This document shows positions 24,087 to 35,892 of a stretch of 64,000 nucleotides of DNA, in pieces. The notes under the pieces were generated by a model, which saw only the letters and a list, made by a program, of their open reading frames with translations, did no database searches and was not told the DNA's origin. Position 1 is the first letter of the stretch. The number at the start of each line of letters is the position of its first letter. Source of the DNA: Ochotona curzoniae (taxonomy: Eukaryota; Chordata; Mammalia; Lagomorpha; Ochotonidae); assembly GCF_017591425.1 (NCBI RefSeq), contig NW_024466512.1, positions 16,495,001 to 16,559,000 of the forward strand. The letters run 5' to 3'. A program made the translations under genes and the position numbers.

Positions 24087-26420
24087 CAGGGAAAATTTGC
24101 TTGCTAAATAATTGGAGAAAGCAAAAGCTTTCCTATTGGCTGTCCTTTTTAATACTTTAGGAGAAAGAAGGCCCTTTTAGTTTCCCACTAATACCCAAAT
24201 TGTCATCAAACAGTAACACATGTCATTGAGCACCTACCTTATTGAAGAAACCAGGAGATATTTGAAAATTCAGTGTTTTCCTTTCCTAAGAAAGATGGGT
24301 CATGTTCCAAACCCTCTGATTTCTCACAATTTCCCTCAGGGTATAAGCAGAAACTGAAAATAAAGAAATGCTGAGTGGTTGCTCCCACAGCCTTCCCCTT
24401 CTTCAAGCCCCTCTTGCAGGACGGTTAGAAGAACTGCCAGAGAAAAGCACATATTCATACAGACAGCAGAAGCCACATCAGAAAATATAAAACCACTTTG
24501 GAATTTCCACAAAGCTGTGTCACCTGGAGTCTTGCTTCCCCTGTTGAAGTATCTGAGCTTTGTCACCGTTTCTCATTTAGATTCTTGCTTTCCAAGATTC
24601 TTTATTTCATTTGCTCTTTCTCTTTTTATTCCCAAGTGCCCCAAAGCACTCATATATGATCCTGTGAAGTACCTGCTTTGTTACACCATGTTTTTTTCTT
24701 TGTGTTTGTCACATACATGCAGTGGATTTGAAGAAAATATTGTGCATCAAAATAGTAATATTACTTATTAAATAGCCTATAAGTGAGAACATTACAGGTG
24801 TTCATTGGAATGAAGCAAAGTGGGCTGGGAGGAGACTGTGTCCTCTGTTGTTCTTAGGAGTTAATCCAGAGGCTGTTGATTCACAAAATCTTCTGATTGG
24901 ATTATCTTGAGCAAGAAAGGGAAGAGTCAGCCTTATTGCACCAGATATATTAATTAAATTCTCCTCCCTAATGAATTGTAATATTATGAAAGTGACACAC
25001 AGGTGAAATATGCAGTGTAATTCTAGGGAAATGAGCACAGGCCCAGATGTTTACCTGGCACTTGACTTTTACATGCACATAGACACACATAGGAAGACTA
25101 CTAAGAAATGATCTTACCGGGTTCTACCTCATAATGTTTTCTAGCATGTCAGAATATTTGTTGAATCCACTATGTGTGTATTATTTTAAAGCTCTTAAAT
25201 ATTCATTTTATTTGCAAGCAGAATCAAAACTATTCAATGTTTTCCAATAGAATCAATAGCATTAGAGAATAATTTAAAGGTATTGCTGAACCATACTGAA
25301 GCTTCTTCGGCATATTCTTTGTGATGTGAAGAGCAAATACTTGCAAATAGCCCTAGAATACAGTCACACTAAGATACTCTTACCTGCCCCAGTGTGCGAA
25401 GGCAAGGATGAACTTGGCTGGGCATAATTCCTTGCATTCACACTTTGGCAATACAAAAAAGTTCACACTTAGAGATTCACATAGACCCTCGAGCTACACA
25501 CATTAATTCAGAAATAGATAATAGAAAAACTCATGCAGTGAAGTGCTCTTTGGGGTTTTTCCTCTCTCATCCTTATCTGTCTGTTACAGGATACAGAAGG
25601 CCTACTTGCTGTGGTATCACAGATAATCAACCGGAAGTGGAAATGACTCAAGGGAAAGTTTTATTTGCCTGTAGCAAGTAAAAGAGACAGTGGGAATGTA
25701 AAGTTCCCTAAAGAAAGCTTAGTGATGTGTCCAGGATGTAGAAAGAGGAGAGCAGAGCAGCTGGGCCCTTCCTTCTCAAGCAACCCACACCTTCATACCT
25801 TGTATTTCAAAAGCCTCACTCTGCTTGCAATTTCCCTTGCTGTCTGACCCTGTCTGAGCCCAGCATTGCAAAATAAACTTTCCCAGAATATTTAAGAATA
25901 GCACACTCAAGAGTCAACTGTTTCAGATTCTCTGCTCCAATTCTTTGCTTTCCTTTTACCTAAATCCTACACTCTTGTTTACAAGATTCATCGGAAGAAA
26001 ACAAAATGGACCCTTCATCTCAAAAACCCCAACTTATGGCATATGCAATTATTGTTTCTGAATAAATTACCACTAAGAAGGTTAAAATGTGGGCATACAA
26101 TAAATAGTAGAGCTTACTCTTCTACCTATTTCACACAGATAGAAAGCAGAACAAATGTGTGATAGTGAGCAACTTGCATCCTGTGAAAACGCAATATTTG
26201 AACTGGAATCAGAGATGAGAAAGCATTGCTTGTGGAAATCTTCTGGGAAGCATCTCTGAGGCTGGCCTAGGTCACCAACACAGTGCACCCGTCTCCCACA
26301 GTTCTCACAGACCCATTTCATCTACCACATTCCATACTGTACTTGTGCAAGCTCATTGATTCCACACAGACTACCTGCATCATGTATCTATGCTGGACTT
26401 GTTATAGAAGACAAATAGGA
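24087..26420. other. Unique noncoding DNA
   Basis: No gene recognised. A 130-codon plus frame (24379-24771) is the longest frame clearly outside repeats, but it is serine/leucine-rich with no domain I know, overlaps a minus frame at 24336-24566 and has no promoter or splice support. Several T-rich and A-rich stretches occur. Confidence 0.5.
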
Positions 26421-26421
26421 A

Positions 26422-26764
26422 TGGGATCTGGTGTGATGGCTTGGTTGGCTGGACTTCCTCTAAATGAGCTGGGATACTATGGGTATGCAATGTGTCCAAG
26501 CTGCTCCATTTTTCTTCCAGCTCCCTAATTGTAGCGTGGGGATGTAGCAGAGGATGGCCCAGAACCTTGGGTCCTTGCAACCATGGGTAGGGCCCCAGGA
26601 GTCTTCAGGGTCCTGGCTTCAGATAAGCTCAGTTCCAATCATTGTGGCTATTTGGGTAATGAACTGGTAGGTTGGTAGGTGGAGGAGGGTATTTCTCTCT
26701 GTCTCTCCTCCTTTGATTAAATCCATCTTCCAAGTAATAATGTAGAAATCTTAAAAAAAAAAAA
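26422..26764 (+). mobile_element. CSINE-type SINE, diverged
   Basis: Forward landmarks: GATCTGGTGTGATGGCTTGG, CTTCCAGCTCCCTAATTGTAG, GAGGATGGCCCAGAACCTTGG, GGTCCTGGCTTCAGATAAGC, CATTGTGGCTATTTGGGTAA, TCTCTGTCTCTCCTCC and a 14-base poly-A tail after ATCTT. The 5' half is more decayed than the 3' half. Confidence 0.88.
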
Positions 26765-27395
26765 AGAACAAATTCCTGAACATCCAAGCCACTCCAAATA
26801 GGTTTTTGTGGTCTATAGTGTCATGATTCTCTCAGTGATTAGCTACTCATTTATGGATAACTTTCATTGACTTTTATCTTTGGCTTTTCTCTTGACCTAC
26901 TTTTCATCTCACTTACATTGTCCGAATACCATTTATTTTATAGCAAGAAGGTCTGACCTTCCCTGATGGGACTCATGTGCAAATTCTGCTGCTTAGTTGT
27001 GGGAACAAACAAGAAGCCTCCCTTTCCTGCCTTGCCTGACCCTTCTTGTTTCTAGAGTGCTGGGTGCCTTGAGGCAGCCACAGTTAGGAATCTGCTTGTC
27101 GCTCTCAGGGTATTTTGCTTTGTATCCTCTTGATAATGTTCTTCCATTTACCAGGGTTTAGACTTTCCTGTTTTCCACTTTCTGCTTCCTTCTTTGAAAG
27201 AGTAATTATTGATTCATGCTTCAGAACCTAAATCTGCTTTCATGGTTTCGAATCTGGCAGTTAAAAAAAAATGAAAAATGTCATAGAGTTGTGAGTGACA
27301 AATTGTCAAGCCAGAGATGGAAGATATAGTGAGACAGCAAATGAGGTCGGTGATTTGGTGACATAAGTTACAAGGGTGATGCATTAGTAAACAAT

Positions 27396-27700
27396 GTAGC
27401 TGTTGTTGTGACATAGTGGCTAAAGCACCAACTATGACACCAGCTTCCTGTATGGGCATTTGTTCATGTCTTGACAGCTTCACTTACAATCCAGCTCCCT
27501 GCAAATAGCTTGCAAATAGCAGCAAAAACATGACCCACGTGTTTAGATGCCTGTCACACATTTGGGAGACCACCTGCTCTGGCCTGGCCCTGCCCTGGAC
27601 ATTATGACTGTTACAGGAGTGAAGCAGCAGATGGGAAATCAATCAACCTCCCTCTCCTTTATTTCTATGTAACTCTACCCTTCAAATAAACAACCCATTA
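27396..27700 (+). mobile_element. Old CSINE subfamily copy
   Basis: Forward landmarks: GTAGCTGTTGTTGTGACATAG, GGCTAAAGCACCAACTATGAC, AATCCAGCTCCCTGC, CATTTGGGAGACCACC, TGAAGCAGCAGATGGGAAATC and ACCCTTCAAATAAAC. A short local duplication of GCAAATAGC occurs at 27499-27520. Confidence 0.78.
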
Positions 27701-27819
27701 AAATTATGCAATACAGAAAAGAAAGACATTGAGGCCCACTGTAATGAATATGAAAACTTAAATATTAGAAATATTTAGAACATAAAGAAGTTTTTTGTAT
27801 GACTTTTAAAAATGAATGT

Positions 27820-28050
27820 TGTATTTGACATCTGCAAAGACAGAGCCATGGGTGAGCTGAAAGCAGGAATGTTCAGTTCCACCTGGGTCTCACATGGCTG
27901 ATGGTCCTTAGGTGGCTGAGCCATCATTTGCTGCCTTCTGGGATGTGCACTAGCAGAAGCTGATAGTGAAGGCACTAGCCAGGTATTCTTGTATGGAACA
28001 CAGGAGTCCCAAGCAGGGAGTTAAGTTTTTTTAACAAATGTCTGCCCCCT
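27820..28050 (-). mobile_element. Old CSINE fragment
   Basis: Reverse-complement landmarks: TTCCACCTGGGTCTCACATGG, GGTGGCTGAGCCATCATTTGC, the old-subfamily block GGGATGTGCACTAGCAGAAGC, and a 5' end near ACAAATGTCTGCCCCC. The tail-side third is largely missing. Confidence 0.72.
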
Positions 28051-28094
28051 AGGAGTGTTTTAAATGGGAATTCATTGTTATTTATGTTGATTTT

Positions 28095-28402
28095 CATTCC
28101 TGTTTTTGAGATTGCACAGAAACAGGAAAAGAAAATTTGACAGAAAGAGAATGATCCAGTTTGCCAGTTCACTCTACAAATCCTCGCAGCTGTTGGAGCT
28201 GGGCTGGGTTGAGGCGGGTAGCCAGAAAATCCATTTGGGTCTCCCATGTGGGTGGCAGGCACCCAGCTACATCCCATGATACTTGTTAGCAGGGAAAGGG
28301 AGTTGACAGTGAAGCTCGTGCTTGAGCTTAGGCAGGCATGCTGATAGAGGACTGGGGATCTGAACTGACATCTTAACTAGTAGGTCAAACATCTGTCCTT
28401 CA
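28095..28402 (-). mobile_element. Old CSINE subfamily copy
   Basis: Reverse-complement landmarks: AAATTTGACAGAAAGAGAATG, TTGCCAGTTCACTCTACAAAT, GTTGGAGCTGGGCTGGGTTG, TTTGGGTCTCCCATGTGGGTG, TTGTTAGCAGGGAAAGGGAG, and a 5' end at CATCTTAACTAGTAGGTCAA. It lies just upstream of another minus fragment, forming a small SINE cluster from 27.4 to 28.4 kb. Confidence 0.8.
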
Positions 28403-28754
28403 TTTTAATAGCTAATAAGCAAGTTAAACTATATGGACTAATTCACACTAATTTTTCCTTATCAATATGGCATAATTTAAATTGTGACTCGATTTCAGGC
28501 CTAGAGGAAAAATCTGCTTAGTTTGCAATAATTAATGCAACTGCTTGAAGTGTCTATTGAGGACTGTAAATGCCTCAAGTGCAATGTATGTTCCTGAACA
28601 ACAAAGGTTTAGTATTTTTTGTGTTATCTCTTTAGTGTCTTAAATACAAACACACTGTTCATGGGTAATAATATTTTCTATAATAAATAATTGGATCCTG
28701 TGGTTTATCATTATTATTATATCATCATTCTCATTCCCTAATGTATAATGAATA

Positions 28755-28965
28755 CTAAGTATGTGTCAAGCCCTGTACTAGGATTTATAAATGCTTGATC
28801 TCATTTACTCTTCATGACAGTCTAGGCTTGTGAGGGGATTATTGCAAAAACGCTTGTTAAAGTTGCCCTGTTTATTAGGGCCCATGGGAAGAAGAATATC
28901 AAAGCAGGGTAGATGTGAGATATGCCTGCAATTGAACTCAGCAGAATGTGGACACAAGTAGGCAC
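28755..28965 (-). repeat. MIR-like ancient SINE
   Basis: On the plus strand: AAGTATGTGTCAAGCCCTGTACTAGG, GATCTCATTTACTCTTCATGACAG, then AAGTTGCCCTGTTTATTAGGGCCC and CTGCAATTGAACTCAGCAG. The order matches the reverse complement of MIR ('tactatgtgccaggcactg...tctcatttaatcctcacaaca...'). Confidence 0.72.
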
Positions 28966-29254
28966 AGAGTCCACATGACCTCAATAAGAAAGTAAAGGGA
29001 CAGACGATGTGGAAACGAAGGAGACCTAGAGATTATATGGCAGTTTATCCCTCCAGAGATGGCCTTGCTGCTGAATAAAGTATCATCAATTAAGGGATGC
29101 TTAAGGATATCTCTGGACCTTAATACATGGTGACACTTTTTCATGTAAGAAGAGTGGATAGAATGCCATGGAACTTCTATTCTATGCTTCATCCTCCACA
29201 ATGGAGACAATCTGGTTTGCAAAGAACGGTAGCATTAGCTCACTTTGCAAAAGA

Positions 29255-29545
29255 AAAAAAAGAGAAGTTTAATATTGCTGGACAGTGTGACATTTTCTGC
29301 CCTAGGAAATACTGGGAAATAAGCAAGAGTTCCAATAATATAGATGAATAATACAAATTATGACATATTCATGAGCTAGACCGTTTCATAGGATTTTGAA
29401 ATGACAGTTATGAAAGCAACTGAATGCATTTTACATATACAGATTAATGCATGAAGATGTCTATGTTATATACTGCGTTAAAAAAAAATTGGACATCTAA
29501 CTATATGTAACACATTTGGGTTTTGGTCTAAAACAAATGAAAGGA
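29255..29545 (+). mobile_element. L1 3'-end fragment (ancient)
   Basis: Forward sequence resembles an old L1 3' untranslated region: GATGAATAATACAAATTATGACATATTCATGAG, GATGTCTATGTTATATACTGCGTTAAAAAAAA, then ACTATATGTAACAC. The pattern parallels 'ttatggtatatccatacaatggaata...gatgtccacgatatattgttaagtgaaaaa'. Boundaries are approximate and no coding part is present. Confidence 0.45.
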
Positions 29546-29578
29546 GGGATGGAGGTAGAGAGAAATCCACAATGCCCT

Positions 29579-29589
29579 CCCCCCCCCCC
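29579..29589. repeat. Poly-C homopolymer
   Basis: Eleven consecutive C bases, unusual in this AT-rich DNA and prone to length error in assemblies. Confidence 0.9.
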
Positions 29590-30011
29590 TCAAGAGATTG
29601 AAGGGAACTGAAATAAAGTGCCTTGGCTTGCACTGAATATACATGTGTCAGGAGTCCTGAGCAGTAAAACTGCACAATCCTCTGCCTTTTGCTTCCTGTT
29701 CATCTAGACTTGTATCAACAGATACCCCTGAACTCAGAATTTTATCAACACCCTTGTAACCCTATCACCTCCCAGAAACCCTTCCCCTGTCTAGGCCTAT
29801 GTGATTTGTCCTTGCTTTATCCCACGCTAGTCTGGCATACATCCAGACACAGTATTATTTTTGTTTTTACTTCTCATGTAATTATAGAACATTTAAATTA
29901 ATGCTGTCCACTGGAAACAACAACTGTAGAAACTAACTAGTGTTTTCAACTTTTGCATCATCCATTTCAAGGCCTATGACTACTTCATAAGGAAACAGAT
30001 GTAAAGAGAAA
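29590..30011. other. Unique noncoding DNA
   Basis: No gene or repeat recognised. Confidence 0.5.
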
Positions 30012-30350
30012 CGGGAGGTGCAGAGTTTTGGTACAGCAGTCTGAGTCAGTGCTTGTGATTATTGGCATTCTCCAACATGATCCTTGTTGGAGTCCTGGCT
30101 GCTCTTCTGCCCACACAGCTCCCTGTTACTGTGCCAGCAGAGCAGCAACAATGCTGTCAGTATTTCTGCCCCTACCGCCCATGTGGGAGACCAAGAGGGC
30201 GTCCAGGCTCCTGGTTTTTCCTGACTCAACCTCAGCTGTTGTAGCCACTTGGTGATGGAATATTTATTTCTCATTCTCTCTCTTCCCTCTCCTCACTCCT
30301 CTCCCTCTCTCCTTCCCTCCATTCTTTCACTCTGCCTTTCACATAACAAG
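30012..30350 (+). mobile_element. CSINE-type SINE with expanded CT tract
   Basis: Forward landmarks: GGTGCAGAGTTTTGGTACAG, TCCTTGTTGGAGTCCTGGCTG, ACAGCTCCCTGTTACTGTGCC, CCGCCCATGTGGGAGACCAAG, CAGCTGTTGTAGCCACTTGG and CTCTGCCTTTCACATAA. The CTCTCTGTCTCT segment is expanded into an irregular CT-rich tract (30268-30330), as in rabbit-type C repeats. Confidence 0.85.
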
Positions 30351-31076
30351 TTGTTATATCCTAACAAATGGATGATTATCAACTTAATAGCATAATATTA
30401 AATATCAACATATCCAAAACTATTATTTCATCATATTGTAATCTATATTGAAATGATACATGAATATATCTCTGTATGAATTCCTACATTTCAGTTTGTG
30501 TTTTACATTTAGTATATATATACGTTAGATTAGCCATATTCGAATCACCCAGGAGGCAGATGTTGCTTAGTGGCTATGATATATGATACAATCTATACCA
30601 AAATCTCTTATTTTTTCTGACTTCTTAACCTTCTCAGATTAAGTGAAAGAATAATTAGCAGTCAATCTGTGAAAGTGAATTATCAGAAAATTGTTTTCCT
30701 TAATGTAGGATTCATCTATGGAGCCTTGGTTAATGGAATAATTGGCAAGGCATGATGTATTTGGCAAGGGGGGTAGTTTCCATTTGCTTAATTAAATAAT
30801 GATGGAGATTAAAACTGCTGATCTTTTTTAGTTCCTTCAGCTTATAAATACACAGACTTTGACTTCTTTGAAATGCGAACTAACAAGAGCTAAGAATTTG
30901 TCCAGAAAAACTGACAACCACCCAAGCCAATGGCAAGGAGCCAGTAAGACAAATTCCCATTCTCCGGTGATCTGTGCCAATCATTTAGTCTTTACTGAGT
31001 TTTGAACAACCATACTGGGAGAAAACTACTAGTAAGATAGTTTTTGTTCTGATAAAATACCTTAACTGAGCTTTTG
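30351..31076. other. Unique AT-rich noncoding DNA
   Basis: No gene or repeat recognised. Confidence 0.5.
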
Positions 31077-31090
31077 AGAGTATCATTTTT

Positions 31091-31150
31091 TTAAAGATTT
31101 ATTTTTATTATTTTGTTTATTGGAAAGGCAGATATACAGAGAGGAGAGAC
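31091..31150 (-). mobile_element. 60-bp severely 5'-truncated SINE with 14-bp target-site duplication
   Basis: Only the last 60 or so bases of the C-repeat are present (reverse complement: TTAAAGATTTATTTTTATT, GTTTATTGGAAAGGCAGATA, TACAGAGAGGAGAGAC). They are bounded by an exact direct repeat AGAGTATCATTTTT at 31077-31090 and 31151-31164. Because the repeat closes directly on the truncation point, the truncation happened at insertion rather than by later deletion. Confidence 0.9.
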
Positions 31151-31624
31151 AGAGTATCATTTTTAAGATTTGTTCATTTATTTGAAAATGTTGCAAAGGA
31201 TCTGGGTATAATATGTAGGGGCACATCCATGGTTTCATATAAAATAGAATTAAAAATTTACTTTGGCAGAAAAAAATCCATACTTTATTATGTATGTTCA
31301 TATGTATGTATTATATATATTACATAATCTATATAATAGAAATATTTATTTAATTATTTACTTTGGAAAGTTACTATGTGTTTTAATCAAATTAAGTTAC
31401 TTTATCCATTTTTGGACAAACATGTGCTGAACACAAGTTATTTTAAACAATACTTGTTTCCTGAAATTATCACTGTGGTTTCCCAGATGGCTGTGTGTTC
31501 CGTCAGGTGCAGTTAACACATACCTGGATTGTCTAATTGTCAAGTGTGCAGGCCCTGGGCTCCCCTCATTTGGGTTTGAATTTGCTTCTCTTCTTTGTGT
31601 ACTTCTTGCATCTTCACATCACTC

Positions 31625-31755
31625 CCCTAGACAGATATTATTTGTTTAGCAGGTAAGGACACTTAGAGACACCATGTAACTTGTTTAAACTGAATATACA
31701 GCAGGGAGAGATGGAAGGATTTGCCCTGGCTCTTCTTGACTGTGAAGTCCAGTCC
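31625..31755 (-). repeat. MIR-like fragment
   Basis: On the plus strand: CTAGACAGATATTATTTGTTTAGCAGGTAAGGAC, AGAGACACCATGTAACTTG and CAGCAGGGAGAGATGGAAGG. The order resembles the reverse complement of MIR ('tattatccccattttacagatgagg...aagtaacttgcccaaggtcacacagc'). Diverged. Confidence 0.5.
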
Positions 31756-31999
31756 CTTAGATAAAGAAAGAAGGACCATGTTGGGCCTGCAGTTATTTTA
31801 TTCTAGTCACTATCATATTGTGATGTTTTGACTGCTAAAGATAGAGCATTGCTTGCATGAACAATTTATCACATGCTGACGGTAACTGAAAAATGCTAAG
31901 GGGAAGTTGATACATGCCTGGAAGGCAATATTTACTACATTTACTACATTTCTTTCTCTATATATTTATTGTGATAATTGCATGGTTGATGTGGGTGGG

Positions 32000-32800
32000 A
32001 GGGATTGAGGGTTAGGCAAAGGTGAGTGAAATAGTTGTTTCCAAATTCTCTGTTTCTTCTTATCTCTGGGGAAAGGGGAGAGAGAAAGGGGGAAGTCACA
32101 CCCAGCATCCCAAATGTCCCAGTACCCAGAGATGGGAATCACCACCCAGTATCAACCCTGGGTCCCATTGTCGTGCATATTCTGACCTTTTTACCAAGTG
32201 GTTTGGATAGTTCTGAAATGCTGTTGATTTCCCCGATCCAAGGGTGAGGCAACCCTCCCAATGTCCATTGGCTGACATAGTAAGCCTTGAGTCTCCATTC
32301 ACCCACATTTTTGCTGCCATCGTTTGCTGGGATAGTTGTCCACTTTCCTCTGTTCTGCTTCCTCTGCCTTATTCTCCATTGGTAAGAGATTAACCTTTGG
32401 AAGAGAGTCGACCTTCCAAGGCTTCAGTTCCCAGAGAGGACAGAAACTGCTGGGGAGGGAATCAGCCATGATTTCCAGCCAACAACATTCTTAATAGCTG
32501 AGACCATGAGCAAGTTGATCAGGTTGGGTATACACTTACACTCTGTAATAACGTTTGCTACATTCATCCTCTGTAGCTCCCAGACTGTCCATCAGAAAAT
32601 GCTTCTCTAAGACAAGAGTGGGACTGTTTCTGGGGAAATTTTTCAGGGGAATTGTTCTTGGGATAAACTGCAAGTGCTATGGTTGGAATTGATTTGCAGG
32701 TTGCACTGGATCCTGCTTTTCAGTTGCTGCCTGTTTCAATCCTCTCATCCTCGTTGGCACTTTTGTTGAACTACAGGGCTTCCCTGATTGGATAATCAAG
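32000..32800. other. Unidentified GC-richer block, repeat-like
   Basis: This 0.8-kb block is richer in G and C than its surroundings, with motifs such as GGGGAAAGGGGAGAGAGAAA, CCCGATCCAAGGGTGAGGCA, GCTGACATAGTAAGCC, GGAAGAGAGTCGACCTTCC and CAGTTCCCAGAGAGGACAG. It has no coherent coding frame. Its texture suggests an LTR or a lagomorph L1 5' untranslated region, but I cannot place it in a family with confidence. Confidence 0.3.
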
Positions 32801-33691
32801 ACTCTCCCACTGTGTTTCAAAGACTTGATCATAATGAGCAATTGAGTTTATGCCTATTGCATTTATTGATATACTGTAGAAGGAAGTAGTAAAAACTGTA
32901 AAATGGAAGCAAAGTGAATTTTTTCCCCTAATGTAACAAAAAATAGAAGTTATTTTTCCCTTATATCATCATAGAATGGCAGACTTACTACCTCCCCAAG
33001 TTTAAGCCCCTTCATACTTTCTGATTCCTGACTGCTTTCTCTGGGAATGAGCACCTGACAAATTGGACCACAGGCAGACTTTAATGTTTCTTGTGTCCTG
33101 TAGGCTTCCTCTCAGTTAAATCCTGAAAAACCTTCTCTGCTTCCCCAGCTAGAGGAGGTAAGAGTCCAATTTTAAAATTGTACTTTTTATGTCTCAAATT
33201 AGCTGTAGACCATCAACAGCCTGGTATCAAACATAACAATGCTGTTTCTAAACTTATAAGTTGATTAAAAAGCAGTTTAAGCGAAGTTAATTGGGAAATA
33301 TATACTGGCCAAAATTAAGTATATGAATGGGCTGTGGTTGAAACATGTTTTTCAAAAATTGTGTTCCTCTCAATGGCTTAAAATGAATTCTATTTTCAGT
33401 CAACATCCTGGAAGACGTGTGTTTCTTGTTTCATCTCATTGAGGACAGTAACAGACCCCACAGGGTTGAAATTACAAATTGATTTCTAGAAGTAGGGAAA
33501 AGATGTGCTAGAAATTGACTATGACCTGAAATTAGAATGACATTGAGTTTTTCATGTAACCTGAGAAGAGTTGTAAAATATCTCTTCTCTCAAAAGAAGG
33601 TAACACACAGCAGGTTTAATTATCGAGGCTATATATCTGATAATAGTTTTTGATAAGTACAAGCAAGTTTGCCTGTAAGAGTAAGTCTCAT
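32801..33691. other. Unique noncoding DNA
   Basis: No gene or repeat recognised. Confidence 0.5.
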
Positions 33692-33712
33692 ACACACACA
33701 CACACACACACA
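33692..33712. repeat. (CA)n microsatellite
   Basis: About ten uninterrupted AC units, about 90 bases on the tail side of an old minus-strand SINE. Confidence 0.9.
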
Positions 33713-33799
33713 AGCATACTCATACTTACAGTTACTGTCATCTGTTAGTAAAACTTTGAGTGGCAAGGTGAAGACAGGAAGAAAGTGCTGCTGTCTGAT

Positions 33800-34012
33800 C
33801 TGTTGCTTCACTCAGATGTCTGTGCTGGCCTGGTTAAAGCCTGGCATGGGCACCCATGCCAGGACCCTGGTGGGAGTAGCAGGAACTCAGCTGCATGAAC
33901 CCTGACTTCTGTCTCTGAGTGTCTGTGTTAGCAGGAAGCTGGGATAAGGGTCAGAGCGGCTGTAACCAAATCAGCATCTTCACCAATGTCTTACATGGAT
34001 AAGCGCTCACTC
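33800..34012 (-). mobile_element. Old CSINE fragment
   Basis: Weak landmarks in reverse complement: CTTCACTCAGATGTCTGTGC, GGGCACCCATGCCAGG, the old-subfamily block GTGTTAGCAGGAAGCTGGGA, and a 5' portion near ACCAATGTCTTACATGG. Strongly diverged. Confidence 0.5.
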
Positions 34013-35049
34013 TGCAGGTTTAGAGATTGTAGATGGCTTTTACTTGTGATTCTCTAACACTATTTTTGCTAATGTTTTTCAAAAAGTGATGCAGTGTAGT
34101 ATAATTGATTTTCTCACATATACTCATCCGTCAAGGGTTGGTGATCCTGGATTATGGAGACAGTCACCCTTTAAAACTGGAATAAATCCTCCAACTGGTG
34201 ACAACACCCGAGTTCTGTCACTTGGTCATGTTCTGTTGCTTACTTCTCTCAGATGTCCCTTTTCCATCTGACTGATGCGTAGGATGTTAGCCCAGTAGTC
34301 TGAGACCTTTGAACACTGACTTAGCTGTGAAAAAAGAAAGGTGAGACTTGTCTTCACGTACTATCGTAGGTATTAATGAGATAATGGCAGAACTTTTCCT
34401 TTTCTGTGTCCAGGGCTGTTTGTGCTGCTCCTTTCACTTTCTGGGAGTCATGTCATGTGAGCCTTGGCAAGCACCCTTTCTTTTGTGCTCAGATGAAGGC
34501 AGTGAGTAGAGGGCTGTAATAAGTGTACATAAGGAATAAGGACTGACCAAATGCAAGTTCATGCTTATAAAATTGGTGTAAATAGTACCAGCTATGCTAG
34601 CTCTCACCAGGTGCTTCCCAGCCACCAACTCAATAAAAATATCATAACCCTTGGGATTCCTTACCTCCAGCCCAGATACAATGAAGTAGATTGTGTCTGA
34701 GATTCAGAAATCCTCCACCATCTCTAGCTTATTGGCTCCTATCATTGTTGGAGTTTTGAAGGATATGGGGCTAAGAAAACAACTGTGTTTCTAAATTCCG
34801 TAATGTTTAGCTTTGGGAGGAGGAGTAGTTGGTAGTGTGGGAATAGTGGGTGGTGTGGGAGTCATGTGCTCACAGCAACACCATCCACTCGCAAGTCTAG
34901 GGATACACGAGTGTAGAAGGAATGAAATCAGTAACAGCTCTTTCCCAGGCTGCTTCAGAGGTGCAGGAGCAGGTCTCCTGTCACGGTGTCAAACTGGCTG
35001 GGCTTACCTTACCAGTAAATGCATTCTAAAAGCAACCCCAACATGTCAT
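34013..35049. other. Unique noncoding DNA
   Basis: No gene recognised. A G-rich imperfect repeat of GGTGTGGGAG/GTAGTTGG type lies at about 34813-34865. Confidence 0.5.
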
Positions 35050-35460
35050 CTCTAAAAAGCAGCCTCCGACTTGAGTGTTCAATCCACAGGCATCAGAAAA
35101 CACATAAATAAGAAGCAGTCCCTACAAACAGCCTCTGGGATATCACCAGTTCAGCAAAGCGGGTGTAAAATGAAAGCTTTCTCACGGAGGATAATATAAT
35201 CGTCTTATTAGTTCCAAGCCAATAGCAAAATTGCAGTGCCTTATTAATAATTCTCACTCTTCTATGTGCTCTGGCACCTGTGAGATGTGCTTCTCTTTGA
35301 CTCCAGGAGTTCATAATGACCAGAACTGCATTATTGATTTTTATTTTTCCACCAAATAAGAAACATGCAACAAACAAGCCCATAAATGTCATCTAAACCT
35401 TTCAAGTCGGGCATAAAATCTTTTTGCAAAACCAGAGAGAGGCAGAAAACTTCTCATGTT
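35050..35460. other. Unique block, candidate conserved noncoding element
   Basis: Non-repetitive sequence with an inverted CCAAT motif context (AAGCCAATAGC at 35217-35227), clustered homeodomain-like cores (TTATTAATAATTC, TCTTATTAG, GCATTATTGATT) and retained CpGs (AAGCGGG, CACGGAGG, AATCGTC, AGTCGGGC). Overlapping frames exist but none is convincing. Conservation is inferred from texture only. Confidence 0.3.
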
Positions 35461-35892
35461 TGGATGTCTGTGGTCTTGAGCAGAGCAGCTGGGGGTCTAG
35501 GGGGCCGTGTAGAGGGTTGTTTGTACTGACTGCACCTCCACAGGGAATATTTCACACACGTGCTTCTACACATGTTCCCGTGACTATCCTTGTTCAGAAG
35601 GTGACAAATTATGGCACAGATGATGCCGACGTTGTGACTGGCATATATGTTTTCTAGTCCCAGGATGTGAAATTTAAATTTTGTTCTACAGAAGCCTGGT
35701 ATCCTTATTTTTTTTATTAGAGTCAATGACTTAAAAATGTGATATCCTAAAAAAATTATGTTTAAAACTCTGTGTGAGTTGTTTTTTTTTTTTTTCCTTG
35801 TGCCTGTTTGCTGATTTCCTTTGGACTTTTCAACCTCTGGTTTTGGGAATTAATCAGTGTTTCTGATCTAGCTAAACGATGCTGGCTAGAAA

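Noticed and set aside
23761..24093. CCAGGGAA on both sides of the SINE at 23779
   Set aside because: The left octamer is not adjacent to the T-tract (eleven bases intervene), so it does not behave as a target-site duplication.
24379..24771. 130-codon plus frame outside repeats
   Set aside because: No domain, low-complexity Ser/Leu composition, a competing frame on the other strand, and no promoter or splice support. A chance frame is expected at this length in 64 kb.
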